Source: Actinobacteria bacterium casp-actino8 (GTDB taxonomy: Bacteria; Actinomycetota; Acidimicrobiia; Acidimicrobiales; Ilumatobacteraceae). Taken from it: DNA of 30,434 bases. The notes below the pieces were generated by a model. That model was given only the letters and a program-made list of their open reading frames with translations. It did no database searches and was not told the origin of the DNA. Positions 8,021-15,205 of the stretch are shown piece by piece. The stretch covers positions 1 through 30,434 of the forward strand of contig LFFH01000004.1 of the NCBI GenBank assembly GCA_001510455.1, written 5' to 3'. Position 1 is the first letter of the stretch, and each line of letters starts with the position of its first letter. The position numbers and the translations under genes were made by a program.

Positions 8021-8338
8021 GTGTCGTCACTCGAACGTCAACTCGCCGTCGAGATTCTCATCAGTCGTCGTCGCACCGATGATCGATGGATGAGTTCCGC
8101 CGCCTGTCGGGGAATGACCCACCTGTTCTTCCCCGCCACGGCCGAACGGCCCCAGGCGCGTGAGCGTCGCGAGGCCGAGGCCCGGGACGTGTGTCGCTCG
8201 TGTCGCGTGTCGGACATCTGCCGGGAGTTCGCCCGCGAGCACCACGAGTACGGACTCTGGGGTGGTGAGAGCGAAGAGGAACGGCACAACGCCGGCTTCC
8301 GCCTCATCGCACCGATCGGGATCCGCGCCGTCGGCTGA
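8021..8338 (+). CDS. WhiB-family iron-sulfur transcriptional regulator
   Basis: WhiB proteins bind a [4Fe-4S] cluster through four cysteines and regulate transcription, usually together with the principal sigma factor. This 105-residue protein has C29-x28-C58-x2-C61-x5-C67, the exact family spacing. The turn motif G-L-W-G-G (78-82) follows, where most members have V or I, and then a charged SEEERHNAGFR stretch. The acidic/basic C-terminal tail is shorter and less basic than in WhiB1 or WhiB2, and the subclass cannot be assigned. GTG 8021 gives the usual short N-terminus before the first Cys; a TTG at 7967 would add 18 residues. The phosphotransferase-like gene starts 24 bases downstream. Confidence 0.92.
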   Translation: MSSLERQLAVEILISRRRTDDRWMSSAACRGMTHLFFPATAERPQARERREAEARDVCRSCRVSDICREFAREHHEYGLWGGESEEERHNAGFRLIAPIGIRAVG

Positions 8339-8350
8339 CGTCGGGCGTGC

Positions 8351-8356
8351 GACACT
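8351..8356 (+). promoter_or_regulatory. -10-like hexamer for the phosphotransferase-like gene
   Basis: GACACT lies exactly 6 bases before the GTG at 8363, again without a Shine-Dalgarno sequence. Confidence 0.45.
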
Positions 8357-8362
8357 GTCGCC

Positions 8363-9430
8363 GTGAACCTGGACGACAATCGGGCCGCCCTGTACGCCGC
8401 GTGGAGTTCCTACGGCGATCCCCGTGACATCGTCTCGGTGGACGACACCAGTCCGAGAGTCTCGACGAACACGGTGTATCGACTGCATCTCGACGATGGG
8501 ACGGTCGTGTTCGGGAAGGTCTCGAACTACGGCTCGTATTTCTTGTTCGCCGAGGATCACGACCGGCTCTTTCGCTGTACCGAGTTACTGGCCGACGGCC
8601 CCTTTCGCCACTTTCTCGCTCCGGTCCTCGGTGTCGACACTCCCCTCGGCCGACGTCCCTTCACGTGGTACGACCACCATCGCTGGGTCGCCTTCTACGA
8701 CGAGGCACCCCGCGCCGACTCACTGCCACCACAGCTCACTCTCGACCAGATTCGCAACCTCGCTCGGGGAATGGCTCGCTTCCACATCGAATGCACACGG
8801 ATCGCTCCGGGCATCCCCGCCACGTCGAATTCCATCAAGTCGGACGCCATTCACCTACTCGACCTGCTCTCCAGCCCGTTCGCTCCCCGCAACTTCGAAC
8901 TGCCGCCCGAGAGCATCGGTGTGCTCTGGCGCCACACTCATCAGTTCCTTCTCGAACTCGAGCGCATTCGCTACGACTCGTGGAGTCGAATTCCGGTGCT
9001 CGTCGACTGGAACCTCGGGAACTTCTCGGTGAAGTTCGGCACCGATGGCACGTTCGATCTCTTCAGCCGCTGGGACTACGACTGGTTCCGGGTGGAGTCT
9101 CGACTTCTCGACTTCTACTTCTTGTCACGAGTGTCGTCGGCAACCGGCGATCGCACCCATTGGACCTACTCCCCTCACACGTTGGTCGAACCCCATTTCG
9201 TCGAGTTCATTCGCGCCTACCACGAGATCTCTCCGCTGTCGGCCGAGGAGATCCGATTCCTTCCCGAGGCGTATCGCTTCTTCGTTCTGAACTACGTCGT
9301 TCGGGAGGGTGCGCGCTTCTTCCGGCCCGATCTGTGCACCAAGTTCCGACACGACGCCACACGTGTCTACCTGCCGGCGTGCGACGACATCGACGTGTCA
9401 CCGCTCCTGCGAGCCGTCGGTCACGGGTGA
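8363..9430 (+). CDS. Atypical aminoglycoside-phosphotransferase-fold protein
   Basis: A 355-residue protein with an APH/choline-kinase-like layout. The N-terminal lobe has STNTVYRLHLDDGTVVFGKV with a plausible ATP-lobe lysine. A helical segment (QIRNLARGMARFH) precedes the catalytic loop VLVDWNLGNFSV. In that loop the catalytic Asp (D215) and metal-binding Asn (N220) of the HGDxxxxN motif remain, but the His is Leu213. Downstream, SRWDYDWFRVESRLLDF occupies the place of the usual IDWE-DLA metal-binding region, with Arg where the Asp normally stands. It could be a kinase with an unusual substrate or a degenerate kinase. No resistance role is implied. The sugar-kinase gene follows 25 bases later. 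Confidence 0.72.
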   Translation: MNLDDNRAALYAAWSSYGDPRDIVSVDDTSPRVSTNTVYRLHLDDGTVVFGKVSNYGSYFLFAEDHDRLFRCTELLADGPFRHFLAPVLGVDTPLGRRPFTWYDHHRWVAFYDEAPRADSLPPQLTLDQIRNLARGMARFHIECTRIAPGIPATSNSIKSDAIHLLDLLSSPFAPRNFELPPESIGVLWRHTHQFLLELERIRYDSWSRIPVLVDWNLGNFSVKFGTDGTFDLFSRWDYDWFRVESRLLDFYFLSRVSSATGDRTHWTYSPHTLVEPHFVEFIRAYHEISPLSAEEIRFLPEAYRFFVLNYVVREGARFFRPDLCTKFRHDATRVYLPACDDIDVSPLLRAVGHG

Positions 9431-9443
9431 GTTCCCGTCGCCC

Positions 9444-9449
9444 TACACT
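9444..9449 (+). promoter_or_regulatory. -10 hexamer for a leaderless sugar-kinase gene
   Basis: TACACT ends 6 bases before the GTG at 9456; no ribosome-binding site is visible between them. Confidence 0.6.
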
Positions 9450-9455
9450 CTCGGC

Positions 9456-10343
9456 GTGAAATCCCCTCCCTCGTTCGACGTCGTCGTGATCGGTAGCGCC
9501 AATCTCGATCTGGTGGCCAACGTCGAACATCTCGCACTGCCCGGCGAGACCGTGATGGCGACCGGTTACGCCGAACATGCCGGGGGCAAGGGCCTCAACC
9601 AAGCGGTGGCCTGCCAGCGCTCGGGCGCCCGCACGGGTTTCATCGGCTGCCTCGGCCGAGACGGTGCCGGTGACGTGTTGCATCGCGTGCTGGCCGACGA
9701 AGGGATCGAGAATTTCACAGTCGATGTGAGTGCACCCACCGGCCGGGCCCTCATCTCGGTCGACGAGGACGCCGAGAATTCCATCGTCGTCGTCCCAGGC
9801 GCCAATCATCGTCTCGGTATCGGCGTGGTCGACGACCACCGCTCGGTTCTGTCCGACACGCGCGTCGTTCTCGCTCAGTTGGAGATTCCGATCGATGCCG
9901 TCGAGGCCGCTTTCGCCGTTGCCCGCTTGGCCGGCGCGATCACCATCTTGAATCCGGCTCCGGCCGCCGACTTGCCTCCCGGACTCCTGTCGCTGTGCGA
10001 CGTGATCGTTCCCAATCAGACCGAGGTCTCACAACTGGGTGGAGCATCGGCCCTCCTCGATGCCGGAGTGTCGACCGTCGTGATCACCCTCGGAGCGCGC
10101 GGAATTCGCGTGGTCACTCGCGACGGGGCCGTCGAGATCCCTCCGTACGCGGTTCGTGCCGTCGACACCACCGGTGCCGGTGACGCCGCCTGTGGCGCTC
10201 TCGCCGCTTCATTGGCCGCCGGCAGCGACGTGGTCACCGCCGCTCGACGCGCGGCGGCCGCCGGAGCGCTCGCCGCCACCCGACACGGTGCGGTTCCGTC
10301 ACTCCCCTCGGCCGAACAGATCGACAATCTGGTCGACCGCTGA
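9456..10343 (+). CDS. PfkB-family carbohydrate kinase, ribokinase-like
   Basis: A 295-residue kinase that phosphorylates a sugar or nucleoside using ATP. The ribokinase marks are FDVVVIGSANLDLVANV, the substrate-binding G-G-K-G-x-N-Q-A (AGGKGLNQAVACQR), NPAPAADLP, a PNQTEVSQLGG helix and the PfkB signature 2, DTTGAGDAACGALAA, with catalytic D243 and the anion-hole glycines. The usual Phe-x-Gly after GAGDA is Ala-Cys-Gly. These motifs favour ribokinase over fructokinase, but substrate choice cannot be settled. GTG 9456 is used; a longer in-frame extension overlaps the preceding gene. It converges on prmA with 6 bases between stops. Confidence 0.9.
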   Translation: MKSPPSFDVVVIGSANLDLVANVEHLALPGETVMATGYAEHAGGKGLNQAVACQRSGARTGFIGCLGRDGAGDVLHRVLADEGIENFTVDVSAPTGRALISVDEDAENSIVVVPGANHRLGIGVVDDHRSVLSDTRVVLAQLEIPIDAVEAAFAVARLAGAITILNPAPAADLPPGLLSLCDVIVPNQTEVSQLGGASALLDAGVSTVVITLGARGIRVVTRDGAVEIPPYAVRAVDTTGAGDAACGALAASLAAGSDVVTAARRAAAAGALAATRHGAVPSLPSAEQIDNLVDR

Positions 10344-10349
10344 GCCGAC

Positions 10350-11177
10350 TCACTCGGGTCGACGCATCTCGATCGACACCCAGCCTTCGACGACCACCCG
10401 GCGTGCTTCCACGAACGGATCGAGAGCCTCGACCACGCGAGCCACCTGCGACTCGAGCAAACCGCTGATGATCATCCGATGTCGGGTCAATCGCACGAGT
10501 TGTGGTGCGAGCTCGACCAGTACCGGAGCCAGAATGTTGGCCAGCACGGTGTCGTACTGTCGCCCGACCGTCGACAGGGGTTCGGTCGTCACCCACCAGC
10601 GCTCGGACACGCCGTTCCGCTCCGCATTGGCGCGAGACGTCTCGAGACTCGCCGGCGAGATGTCCACTCCGAGTGCCGTCCCCGCTCCGAGCACGAGAGT
10701 GCAGATACCGAGAACTCCGCTTCCACAACCCACGTCGAGGATCGACTCGCCGTCGGTCACCGAATCGGCGAGCAACGACAGACAGCCACGCGTCGTCGGA
10801 TGATCGCCCATTCCGAAGGTCGCACCCGGGTCGATCGAGACCACGACGGCGTCGGTCGGCAGAGTCGAGTCGTTCCAGGCCGGTCTGATCCAGAGGTGGC
10901 GACCGATCGGGGTCGGTTCGGCGAATTGCTTCCACGAGTCGGCGACGTCGAGGTCGAGGTCCTCGTACGTCCACGCAACTCCAGCCAGATGTTGCGCCAA
11001 CACCTTCGAGATCGTCTCGTCATCGGAACCGAACGACGTGCGCAATGTCACGACAACGTCTCCGCCGTCTCCGGGACACCATTCCTCCGAGACCGCCGTG
11101 GCTCCGAGGGACCACAGGACATCGCTCACGATCTCGACATCACCAGCCGAGACGTCGATGCGCACACCGCGTGCCAC
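10350..11177 (-). CDS. prmA: Ribosomal protein L11 methyltransferase
   Basis: SAM-dependent methyltransferase that trimethylates residues of ribosomal protein L11. The hallmarks are the PrmA-specific DPGATFGMGDHPTTRGCLSLL, the SAM-binding LDVGCGSGVLGI, an acidic GVDISPASL strand end and NILAPVLVELAPQL (motif IV, N-I/L). An N-terminal L11-recognition-like region (SAGDVEIVSDVLWSLGATAVSEE) precedes the enzyme domain. The GTG at 11177 (275 residues) is chosen because it lies 10 bases after the upstream stop and behind a GGAG; the open frame reaches 11228, which would overlap the upstream gene by 41 bases. It is probably co-transcribed with the gamma-carbonic-anhydrase-like gene. Confidence 0.9.
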   Translation of the reverse strand: MARGVRIDVSAGDVEIVSDVLWSLGATAVSEEWCPGDGGDVVVTLRTSFGSDDETISKVLAQHLAGVAWTYEDLDLDVADSWKQFAEPTPIGRHLWIRPAWNDSTLPTDAVVVSIDPGATFGMGDHPTTRGCLSLLADSVTDGESILDVGCGSGVLGICTLVLGAGTALGVDISPASLETSRANAERNGVSERWWVTTEPLSTVGRQYDTVLANILAPVLVELAPQLVRLTRHRMIISGLLESQVARVVEALDPFVEARRVVVEGWVSIEMRRPE

Positions 11178-11187
11178 GTTGCTCCGA

Positions 11188-11706
11188 TCAGTCGATTCGC
11201 CGAAGGTCGCGACGAAAACGCGCCGCACGTTGAACGTACGAGTCGACAGCGATGTCGATCTCGGCCAGGCGTGCCTTGTCCGGCTTGATCACCGCCGGCG
11301 AGCCGGCGGCCAGTGCTCCCGTCGGCACCTCGGTGCCGTTCAACAGAACGCTGTTGGCAGCCACGACCGACCCGGTACGAACCATGACCTGATGCATCAC
11401 GATCGATCCGTTGCCGATCAGACAACGATTCTCGATGGTGCAACCTTCGAGGTGGACCATGTGGCCGATCACGCAATCGTCACCCACGACGGTCGGATAC
11501 ACCCACGTCGTGTGCAGCACGCACCCGTCCTGGACCGACGTTCGGTCGCCGATCACGATGTCACCGTCGTCGCCGCGCAGGACCGCTCCCGGCCAGATCG
11601 AACTTCCGGCCCCCACACGCACCCGACCGATCACGACCGCATCAGGATGTACGTAGGCATCGGGGTGGATCGTCGGCTCGACGTCTCCGAGAGCATAGAT
11701 GGGCAC
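11188..11706 (-). CDS. Gamma-carbonic-anhydrase-like hexapeptide-repeat protein
   Basis: A 172-residue left-handed beta-helix protein of the gamma-CA/YrdA/PaaY group. Hexapeptide repeats run from about residue 10 to 135 (for example VIGRVRVGAGSSIWPGAVLRGD). The first metal-ligand region is conserved: QDGCVLHTT gives H65. The second, IGHMVHLEGC, has H82 and H85, whereas many members have H-x4-H; here the +5 position is Glu87. The protein may therefore use a shifted ligand or bind metal differently, so carbonic anhydrase activity is uncertain. GTG 11706 follows a TAGCGT hexamer by 6 bases, so the transcript is probably leaderless. prmA lies 10 bases downstream. Confidence 0.85.
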   Translation of the reverse strand: MPIYALGDVEPTIHPDAYVHPDAVVIGRVRVGAGSSIWPGAVLRGDDGDIVIGDRTSVQDGCVLHTTWVYPTVVGDDCVIGHMVHLEGCTIENRCLIGNGSIVMHQVMVRTGSVVAANSVLLNGTEVPTGALAAGSPAVIKPDKARLAEIDIAVDSYVQRAARFRRDLRRID

Positions 11707-11712
11707 CCGAAA

Positions 11713-11718
11713 ACGCTA
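11713..11718 (-). promoter_or_regulatory. -10 hexamer for the leaderless gamma-CA-like gene
   Basis: TAGCGT on the minus strand ends exactly 6 bases before the GTG at 11706. Confidence 0.6.
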
Positions 11719-11862
11719 CCTCGCCCCGTCGTCCACGGAATCGATCGCACGGCTTTCGCTCCGTCGATCATGTCGGAAAAGACACCGGTGAGGACGGTTG
11801 CGACGACCGAGTCTCGGACATCACGCGAGGCACCGGATCACGGTCCGAACTCGGATTCCCGA

Positions 11863-11868
11863 TAGGGT
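11863..11868 (+). promoter_or_regulatory. -10 hexamer for the 471-residue unknown protein
   Basis: TAGGGT lies 8 bases before the ATG at 11877, with no Shine-Dalgarno sequence. The rest of the divergent gap between 11719 and 11862 shows no gene or clear repeat. Confidence 0.55.
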
Positions 11869-11876
11869 CACGACCC

Positions 11877-13292
11877 ATGTCCCGCCGGATCGACATCGAA
11901 CTCACGAGTGCCCGTCCCGACGGCACCTGGACGTGGCGAGCGGCTGGTGCGCGTGAACCCAAAGGGGTCCTCGACGGTTCACTTCTTCCCACCGACGCCA
12001 AAGCCGGTGACGTCGTGAAGGTCGACGCCGAGTTCGACATCGACGGCATCGAAGTGACGGCTGTGGTGTCGGGCCGGACACGCGTCAACAAGATCGAAAC
12101 TTTGTCGCTGATCGGATCCGAGGAGCCTTTCCAAGCCGTCACTCAGCAGCTCGCCCGACGCGAGCGCTCCGCGAGCCGCGGACCGCGACGCGGCGAGTCG
12201 GGCGACCGCCGACGTCGCAACGACGGCGAGACACGTGGTCGCGAGGCCCGTGACGGCGACCGACGCGAACGCCGTCCCGAGCGTCCTCGTCGTCCTCGTT
12301 TCGAGGCTCCTCCCGAGCTCCCGGCTCGCCCGAAGCCGAAGCGCCTGAAGGCCGGATCGCAACATCGTCGAGCCGTGCTCGCCGACATTCCCGAGAACCA
12401 GCGTCCGATCGCCGAACTCGCCCTGCAAGGAATGCAAGCCGTTCGTCAGCGACTGAAGTCGGCGAACGAAGCACTCGCTGCCGAGGGCAAACCCACCATG
12501 CCCGAACAAAGTGTGGTGCAGATGGCCCAGGACCTCCTGCCCAAGTTGCGGGTCGCCGACTGGCTCGACCGAGCGGAAGCGGCCAAGCGCGATCTGGCAT
12601 CTCTCGATCTGCGCGATCTGCGAAGTGTTGTCGCAGCCGCGAACGACCCGGCGATCGAACGCGACGACTCGTGTCGAGCCCTCGCCGCCGAACTGAAGGC
12701 CGGACTCACGACTCGTACCGAATCCGATTATCAACTCTGGCTCTCCGACATCGATGCCGCACTCGGTGTCGGGCGTGTGGTCCGAGCTCTGAAGCTGGCC
12801 GGTCAGCCACCCAAGGCCGGGGTCATCTTTCCCGACGATCTCGGACGTCGCCTCGCCGACGCTGCGGCTTCCGGTCTCACCGCCGACGTACTCGCCGATC
12901 GTTGGATCGCCGTGCTCGAAGCGGCCGCCTTCTCCCCCATTCGCTCGACTCTCACGGTGACCGCTCCCCCGACATCGGTGTCACCCGACCTCACCAAGAC
13001 CGTCGAGCGTCTTGCCCCTCTCATGCCTCAGATCGCTTCGGTGTTCGGAGTGACCGCTGCGGCTGGTGCACCGACTCCCAAACCTCTGCGCCCCACCAAG
13101 CCGGCGGCCAAGAAGATTCCGCCCAAGCCCGCTCCTGCGGCTGCGAAACCAGCTGTCGACACACCGGCCGTCGAGACGCCAGTCGCCGAGACACCGGCCG
13201 TCGAAACACCAGTCGTCGACATGTCGGCCGTGCCCGAGGCCGAGTCGAGCACCACCTCCGAACCAGCGGCCGAGGCCAGCGACGCCGACTGA
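11877..13292 (+). CDS. Unknown protein: beta-type N-terminus, Arg-rich linker, helical core, repetitive tail
   Basis: The 471-residue protein is not recognised as a named family. Residues 1-80 look like a small beta domain (RIDIELTSARPDGTWTWRAAG, AGDVVKVDAEFDIDGIEVTAV), reminiscent of an OB or TRAM-like fold. Residues 93-160 are an extremely Arg/Asp/Gly/Glu-rich linker (RRGESGDRRRR, RDGDRRERRPERPRRPR). Residues of about 162-375 are mostly helical, with IPENQRPIAELALQGMQAVRQRL and LLPKLRVADWLDRAEAAKRDL. The last 90 residues are low-complexity K/P/A followed by a five-residue T-P-x-V/A-E repeat and an acidic end. The layout suggests an RNA-binding or ribosome-associated protein, but that is inference. 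ATG 11877 is used; the crotonase gene follows after 33 bases. Confidence 0.8.
   Translation: MSRRIDIELTSARPDGTWTWRAAGAREPKGVLDGSLLPTDAKAGDVVKVDAEFDIDGIEVTAVVSGRTRVNKIETLSLIGSEEPFQAVTQQLARRERSASRGPRRGESGDRRRRNDGETRGREARDGDRRERRPERPRRPRFEAPPELPARPKPKRLKAGSQHRRAVLADIPENQRPIAELALQGMQAVRQRLKSANEALAAEGKPTMPEQSVVQMAQDLLPKLRVADWLDRAEAAKRDLASLDLRDLRSVVAAANDPAIERDDSCRALAAELKAGLTTRTESDYQLWLSDIDAALGVGRVVRALKLAGQPPKAGVIFPDDLGRRLADAAASGLTADVLADRWIAVLEAAAFSPIRSTLTVTAPPTSVSPDLTKTVERLAPLMPQIASVFGVTAAAGAPTPKPLRPTKPAAKKIPPKPAPAAAKPAVDTPAVETPVAETPAVETPVVDMSAVPEAESSTTSEPAAEASDAD
13152..13229 (+). repeat. 15-nt coding repeat encoding the T-P-x-V-E tail
   Basis: About five imperfect 15-base units code for the repeated DTPAV/ETPVA/ETPAV/ETPVV segment near the C-terminus of the 471-residue protein. 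It is a coding microsatellite prone to copy-number change. Confidence 0.65.
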
Positions 13293-13313
13293 CGGTCCGG
13301 CTCGTCCCCCCGC

Positions 13314-13319
13314 TACGGT
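13314..13319 (+). promoter_or_regulatory. -10 hexamer for the leaderless enoyl-CoA hydratase gene
   Basis: TACGGT ends 6 bases before the ATG at 13326 and no ribosome-binding site is visible. Confidence 0.55.
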
Positions 13320-13325
13320 CGGGAC

Positions 13326-14111
13326 ATGAGCAACATCGTCACCTACCAAGCCGACGGTCGCGTCGGCACCATCACCCTCAATCGTCCCGACGCCCGCAAT
13401 GCCGTCAACGGTGACGTCGCGGAAGGGATGGAAGCCGCCATCGACGCTCTGGAGGCCGACGATTCGGTCTGGGTCGGAATTCTGACCGCCAACACCGACG
13501 GTCAGAACAATCCCGTCTTTTGTGCCGGCGCCGACTTGAAAGCCATCAACTCGGGGCAGGCCGGCGCCCTCAACACCAAACGAGGTGGTTTCGCCGGTTT
13601 CGTCTATCGAGAGCGCCGCAAGCCGATCATCGTGGCCGTCGACGGACTCGCCACCGCCGGTGGATGCGAGATCGTCCTGGCCGCTGATCTCGTGATCGCC
13701 ACGACCCGATCAGCTTTCGGACTCGCTGAGGTCAAGCGCAATCTCATCGCCGGGGCCGGCGGCCTCTTTCGCCTGCCTCGGGCCATCGGTCAAGCAGCGG
13801 CCATGGAGGCCATCCTCACCGGTGAACCCATTCCCGCCGAACGCGCCTATCACCTCGGACTCATCTCACGCCTCGTCGCACCGGGCGAAGCGATGAACGA
13901 GGCTCGTCGTCTCGCCGATCAGATCACGGCCTGTGCCCCTCTCGCGGTCTATGCGAGTCGCCAGGTCGTCCTGGCCGCGGCCTATCAGACCGACGACGAA
14001 CTGAAGACGCTCACCAACCGTCTCTTCGCCGACGTCATGTCGTCAGAAGACACCAAAGAGGGTCTGACAGCGTTCATCGAGAAGCGTCCACCGAATTGGA
14101 CGGGGCGCTGA
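13326..14111 (+). CDS. Enoyl-CoA hydratase/isomerase (crotonase family)
   Basis: A 261-residue crotonase-fold enzyme, most likely hydrating trans-2-enoyl-CoA in fatty-acid or related acyl-CoA breakdown. ITLNRPDARNAVN marks the N-terminus. The oxyanion-hole segments are NPVFCAGADLKAI and GLATAGGCEIVLAADLVIA. Both catalytic glutamates of true hydratases appear to be kept: E115 (GGCEI) and E135 (LAEVKRNLIAGAGG), 20 residues apart as in rat mitochondrial hydratase. The C-terminal helix has ACAPLAVYASRQVV and a PPNWTGR end typical of the group. The last 38 bases overlap, tail to tail, the GNAT gene on the other strand. Confidence 0.93.
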   Translation: MSNIVTYQADGRVGTITLNRPDARNAVNGDVAEGMEAAIDALEADDSVWVGILTANTDGQNNPVFCAGADLKAINSGQAGALNTKRGGFAGFVYRERRKPIIVAVDGLATAGGCEIVLAADLVIATTRSAFGLAEVKRNLIAGAGGLFRLPRAIGQAAAMEAILTGEPIPAERAYHLGLISRLVAPGEAMNEARRLADQITACAPLAVYASRQVVLAAAYQTDDELKTLTNRLFADVMSSEDTKEGLTAFIEKRPPNWTGR

Positions 14112-14553
14112 GACGGCGCGACACCGTGATCGAGCGGGCCGTCACTCCGGCCCGCTCGTACAAGTTCTTGGTCTCCCGATCGCCGGGTAGCGCCGAACCC
14201 TCGAGGTGGTCGCAACCCCGAGTGATCCCGTGAGCGATCGCGGCATCGAGGAGGTCGTCTCCGCAACCGAGTCCTCGTGCCTGTTCGTGAACGAACACGC
14301 GATCGACCACGAACAGTCGTCCTCGGGCGTCGACCGCCACTCGACCGACGAGAAAACCCACCACCACATCGTCGACACAGGCGACGAAGGAATCAGTCCA
14401 CCACTCCCCGAGATCCCCGAGGGGTTCGTGCTCGGCCAACCACGCTTCCCCTCCCCGGCGATCGACCATCGCTGATCGAAGAAGGGCGTCGAGGGCCGAA
14501 CACTCCTCGACCACCGACCGATCGGCCGGGCGGATGCTCGTCTCCACGGTCAC
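14074..14553 (-). CDS. GNAT-family N-acetyltransferase
   Basis: A 159-residue acetyltransferase that uses acetyl-CoA; the acceptor is unknown. The GNAT core is visible: FVACVDDVVVGFLVGRVAV (beta strands), LFVVDRVFVHEQARGLGCGDDLLDAAIAHG (strand 4 plus the Q/R-x-x-G-x-G/A acetyl-CoA loop, here ARGLGCG) and NLYERAGVTARS, the conserved C-terminal Tyr and G-F-like segment. GTG 14553 starts 15 bases after the stop of the acidic zinc-ribbon gene, so the two are probably one transcript. The 3' end overlaps the end of the enoyl-CoA hydratase gene by 38 bases, an unusually long convergent overlap. Confidence 0.87.
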   Translation of the reverse strand: MTVETSIRPADRSVVEECSALDALLRSAMVDRRGGEAWLAEHEPLGDLGEWWTDSFVACVDDVVVGFLVGRVAVDARGRLFVVDRVFVHEQARGLGCGDDLLDAAIAHGITRGCDHLEGSALPGDRETKNLYERAGVTARSITVSRRLSAPSNSVDASR

Positions 14554-14568
14554 GACGAGCTCAGTGTC

Positions 14569-15054
14569 TCACGAAAAGAGCGGGCAGTCGTCGTCACCCA
14601 CGGGACACACGGGAGCGCCCTTGCGGACCAGAAGGAAGCACTGCGGGCACATCCGTTCGTCGGCCCTCTTCGGCTGGATGCTCGTCTCCGGATCGGCCGC
14701 CGAGGGAGGTTCTTCCTCCTCCTCGTCGTCCTCATCGACCTCACTTCGCTCACGAAGTCGCTCGTCGAGGATGTGGGCGAGATCCGCCTCCACGTCATCA
14801 GCCGTCGTCAGATCCTCGTCATCGTCTTCCGATCCTCGCTTGGCTCGAACCGTCGGAGTGGCGCCATCACCGTCGTCGTCACCGGCCTCGTCGCCCATGT
14901 CGTCGTCTTCTTCGTCATCGCCCATCTCGTCGTCGATCTCGCCATCGTCGTCGAGCGCGTCGGCGTCCAGTTCGAGATCGTCGTCCCCGTCCTCTTCGAT
15001 GAACCCGTCCTCGTCGAGGTCGTCGTCGTCGATCATCTCGTCGTCAGCGGCCAT
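14569..15054 (-). CDS. Acidic protein with C-terminal zinc ribbon (DUF4193-like)
   Basis: A 161-residue, very acidic protein. Residues 4-65 are almost all Asp, Glu, Met, Gly and Ala. A short helix, DVEADLAHILDERLRER, follows, then another acidic tract. The C-terminus has four cysteines, C136-x2-C139-x10-C150-x6-C157, in KRADERMCPQCFLLVRKGAPVCP. This D-V-x-x-L-x-x-I-L-x-x-R-L plus C-x-x-C-F-L-V arrangement resembles actinobacterial DUF4193-type zinc-ribbon proteins, whose function is unknown to me. ATG 15054 follows AAGGAG with good spacing. A vertebrate-like reading of the opposite strand as Ser-rich protein is a shadow. The GNAT gene follows downstream. Confidence 0.83.
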   Translation of the reverse strand: MAADDEMIDDDDLDEDGFIEEDGDDDLELDADALDDDGEIDDEMGDDEEDDDMGDEAGDDDGDGATPTVRAKRGSEDDDEDLTTADDVEADLAHILDERLRERSEVDEDDEEEEEPPSAADPETSIQPKRADERMCPQCFLLVRKGAPVCPVGDDDCPLFS

Positions 15055-15144
15055 CGAAGCTCCTTGCCGTATTCGTCTGGTTCGTGTTCATCTGCGTGCC
15101 GTTCGGTGGATGTGACGGGCCGAAAAAACCGACCGCGGGCGCGG

Positions 15145-15173
15145 ATAATAGGCATCATCACCGCCCTGGTCAG
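15145..15173 (-). promoter_or_regulatory. Sigma-70-type promoter for the acidic zinc-ribbon gene
   Basis: On the minus strand CTGACC (15173-15168), a 17-base spacer and TATTAT (15150-15145) form the best -35/-10 pair in the window. It predicts a start near 15138 and a leader of about 84 bases ending in an AAGGAG ribosome-binding site, unlike the leaderless genes nearby. A GTGAC/GTCAC inverted repeat (15185-15198) lies just upstream of the -35 and could be an operator. Confidence 0.6.
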
Positions 15174-15205
15174 GTGGAGCCTCCGTGACAGCCGTCACCC
15201 CGGAC

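Noticed and set aside
14534..15115. Ser-rich 193-codon plus-strand frame
   Set aside because: Mirror of the Asp/Glu repeats of the acidic zinc-ribbon gene (GAC/GAT codons read as TCG/ATC). The minus frame has the cysteine motif and promoter.
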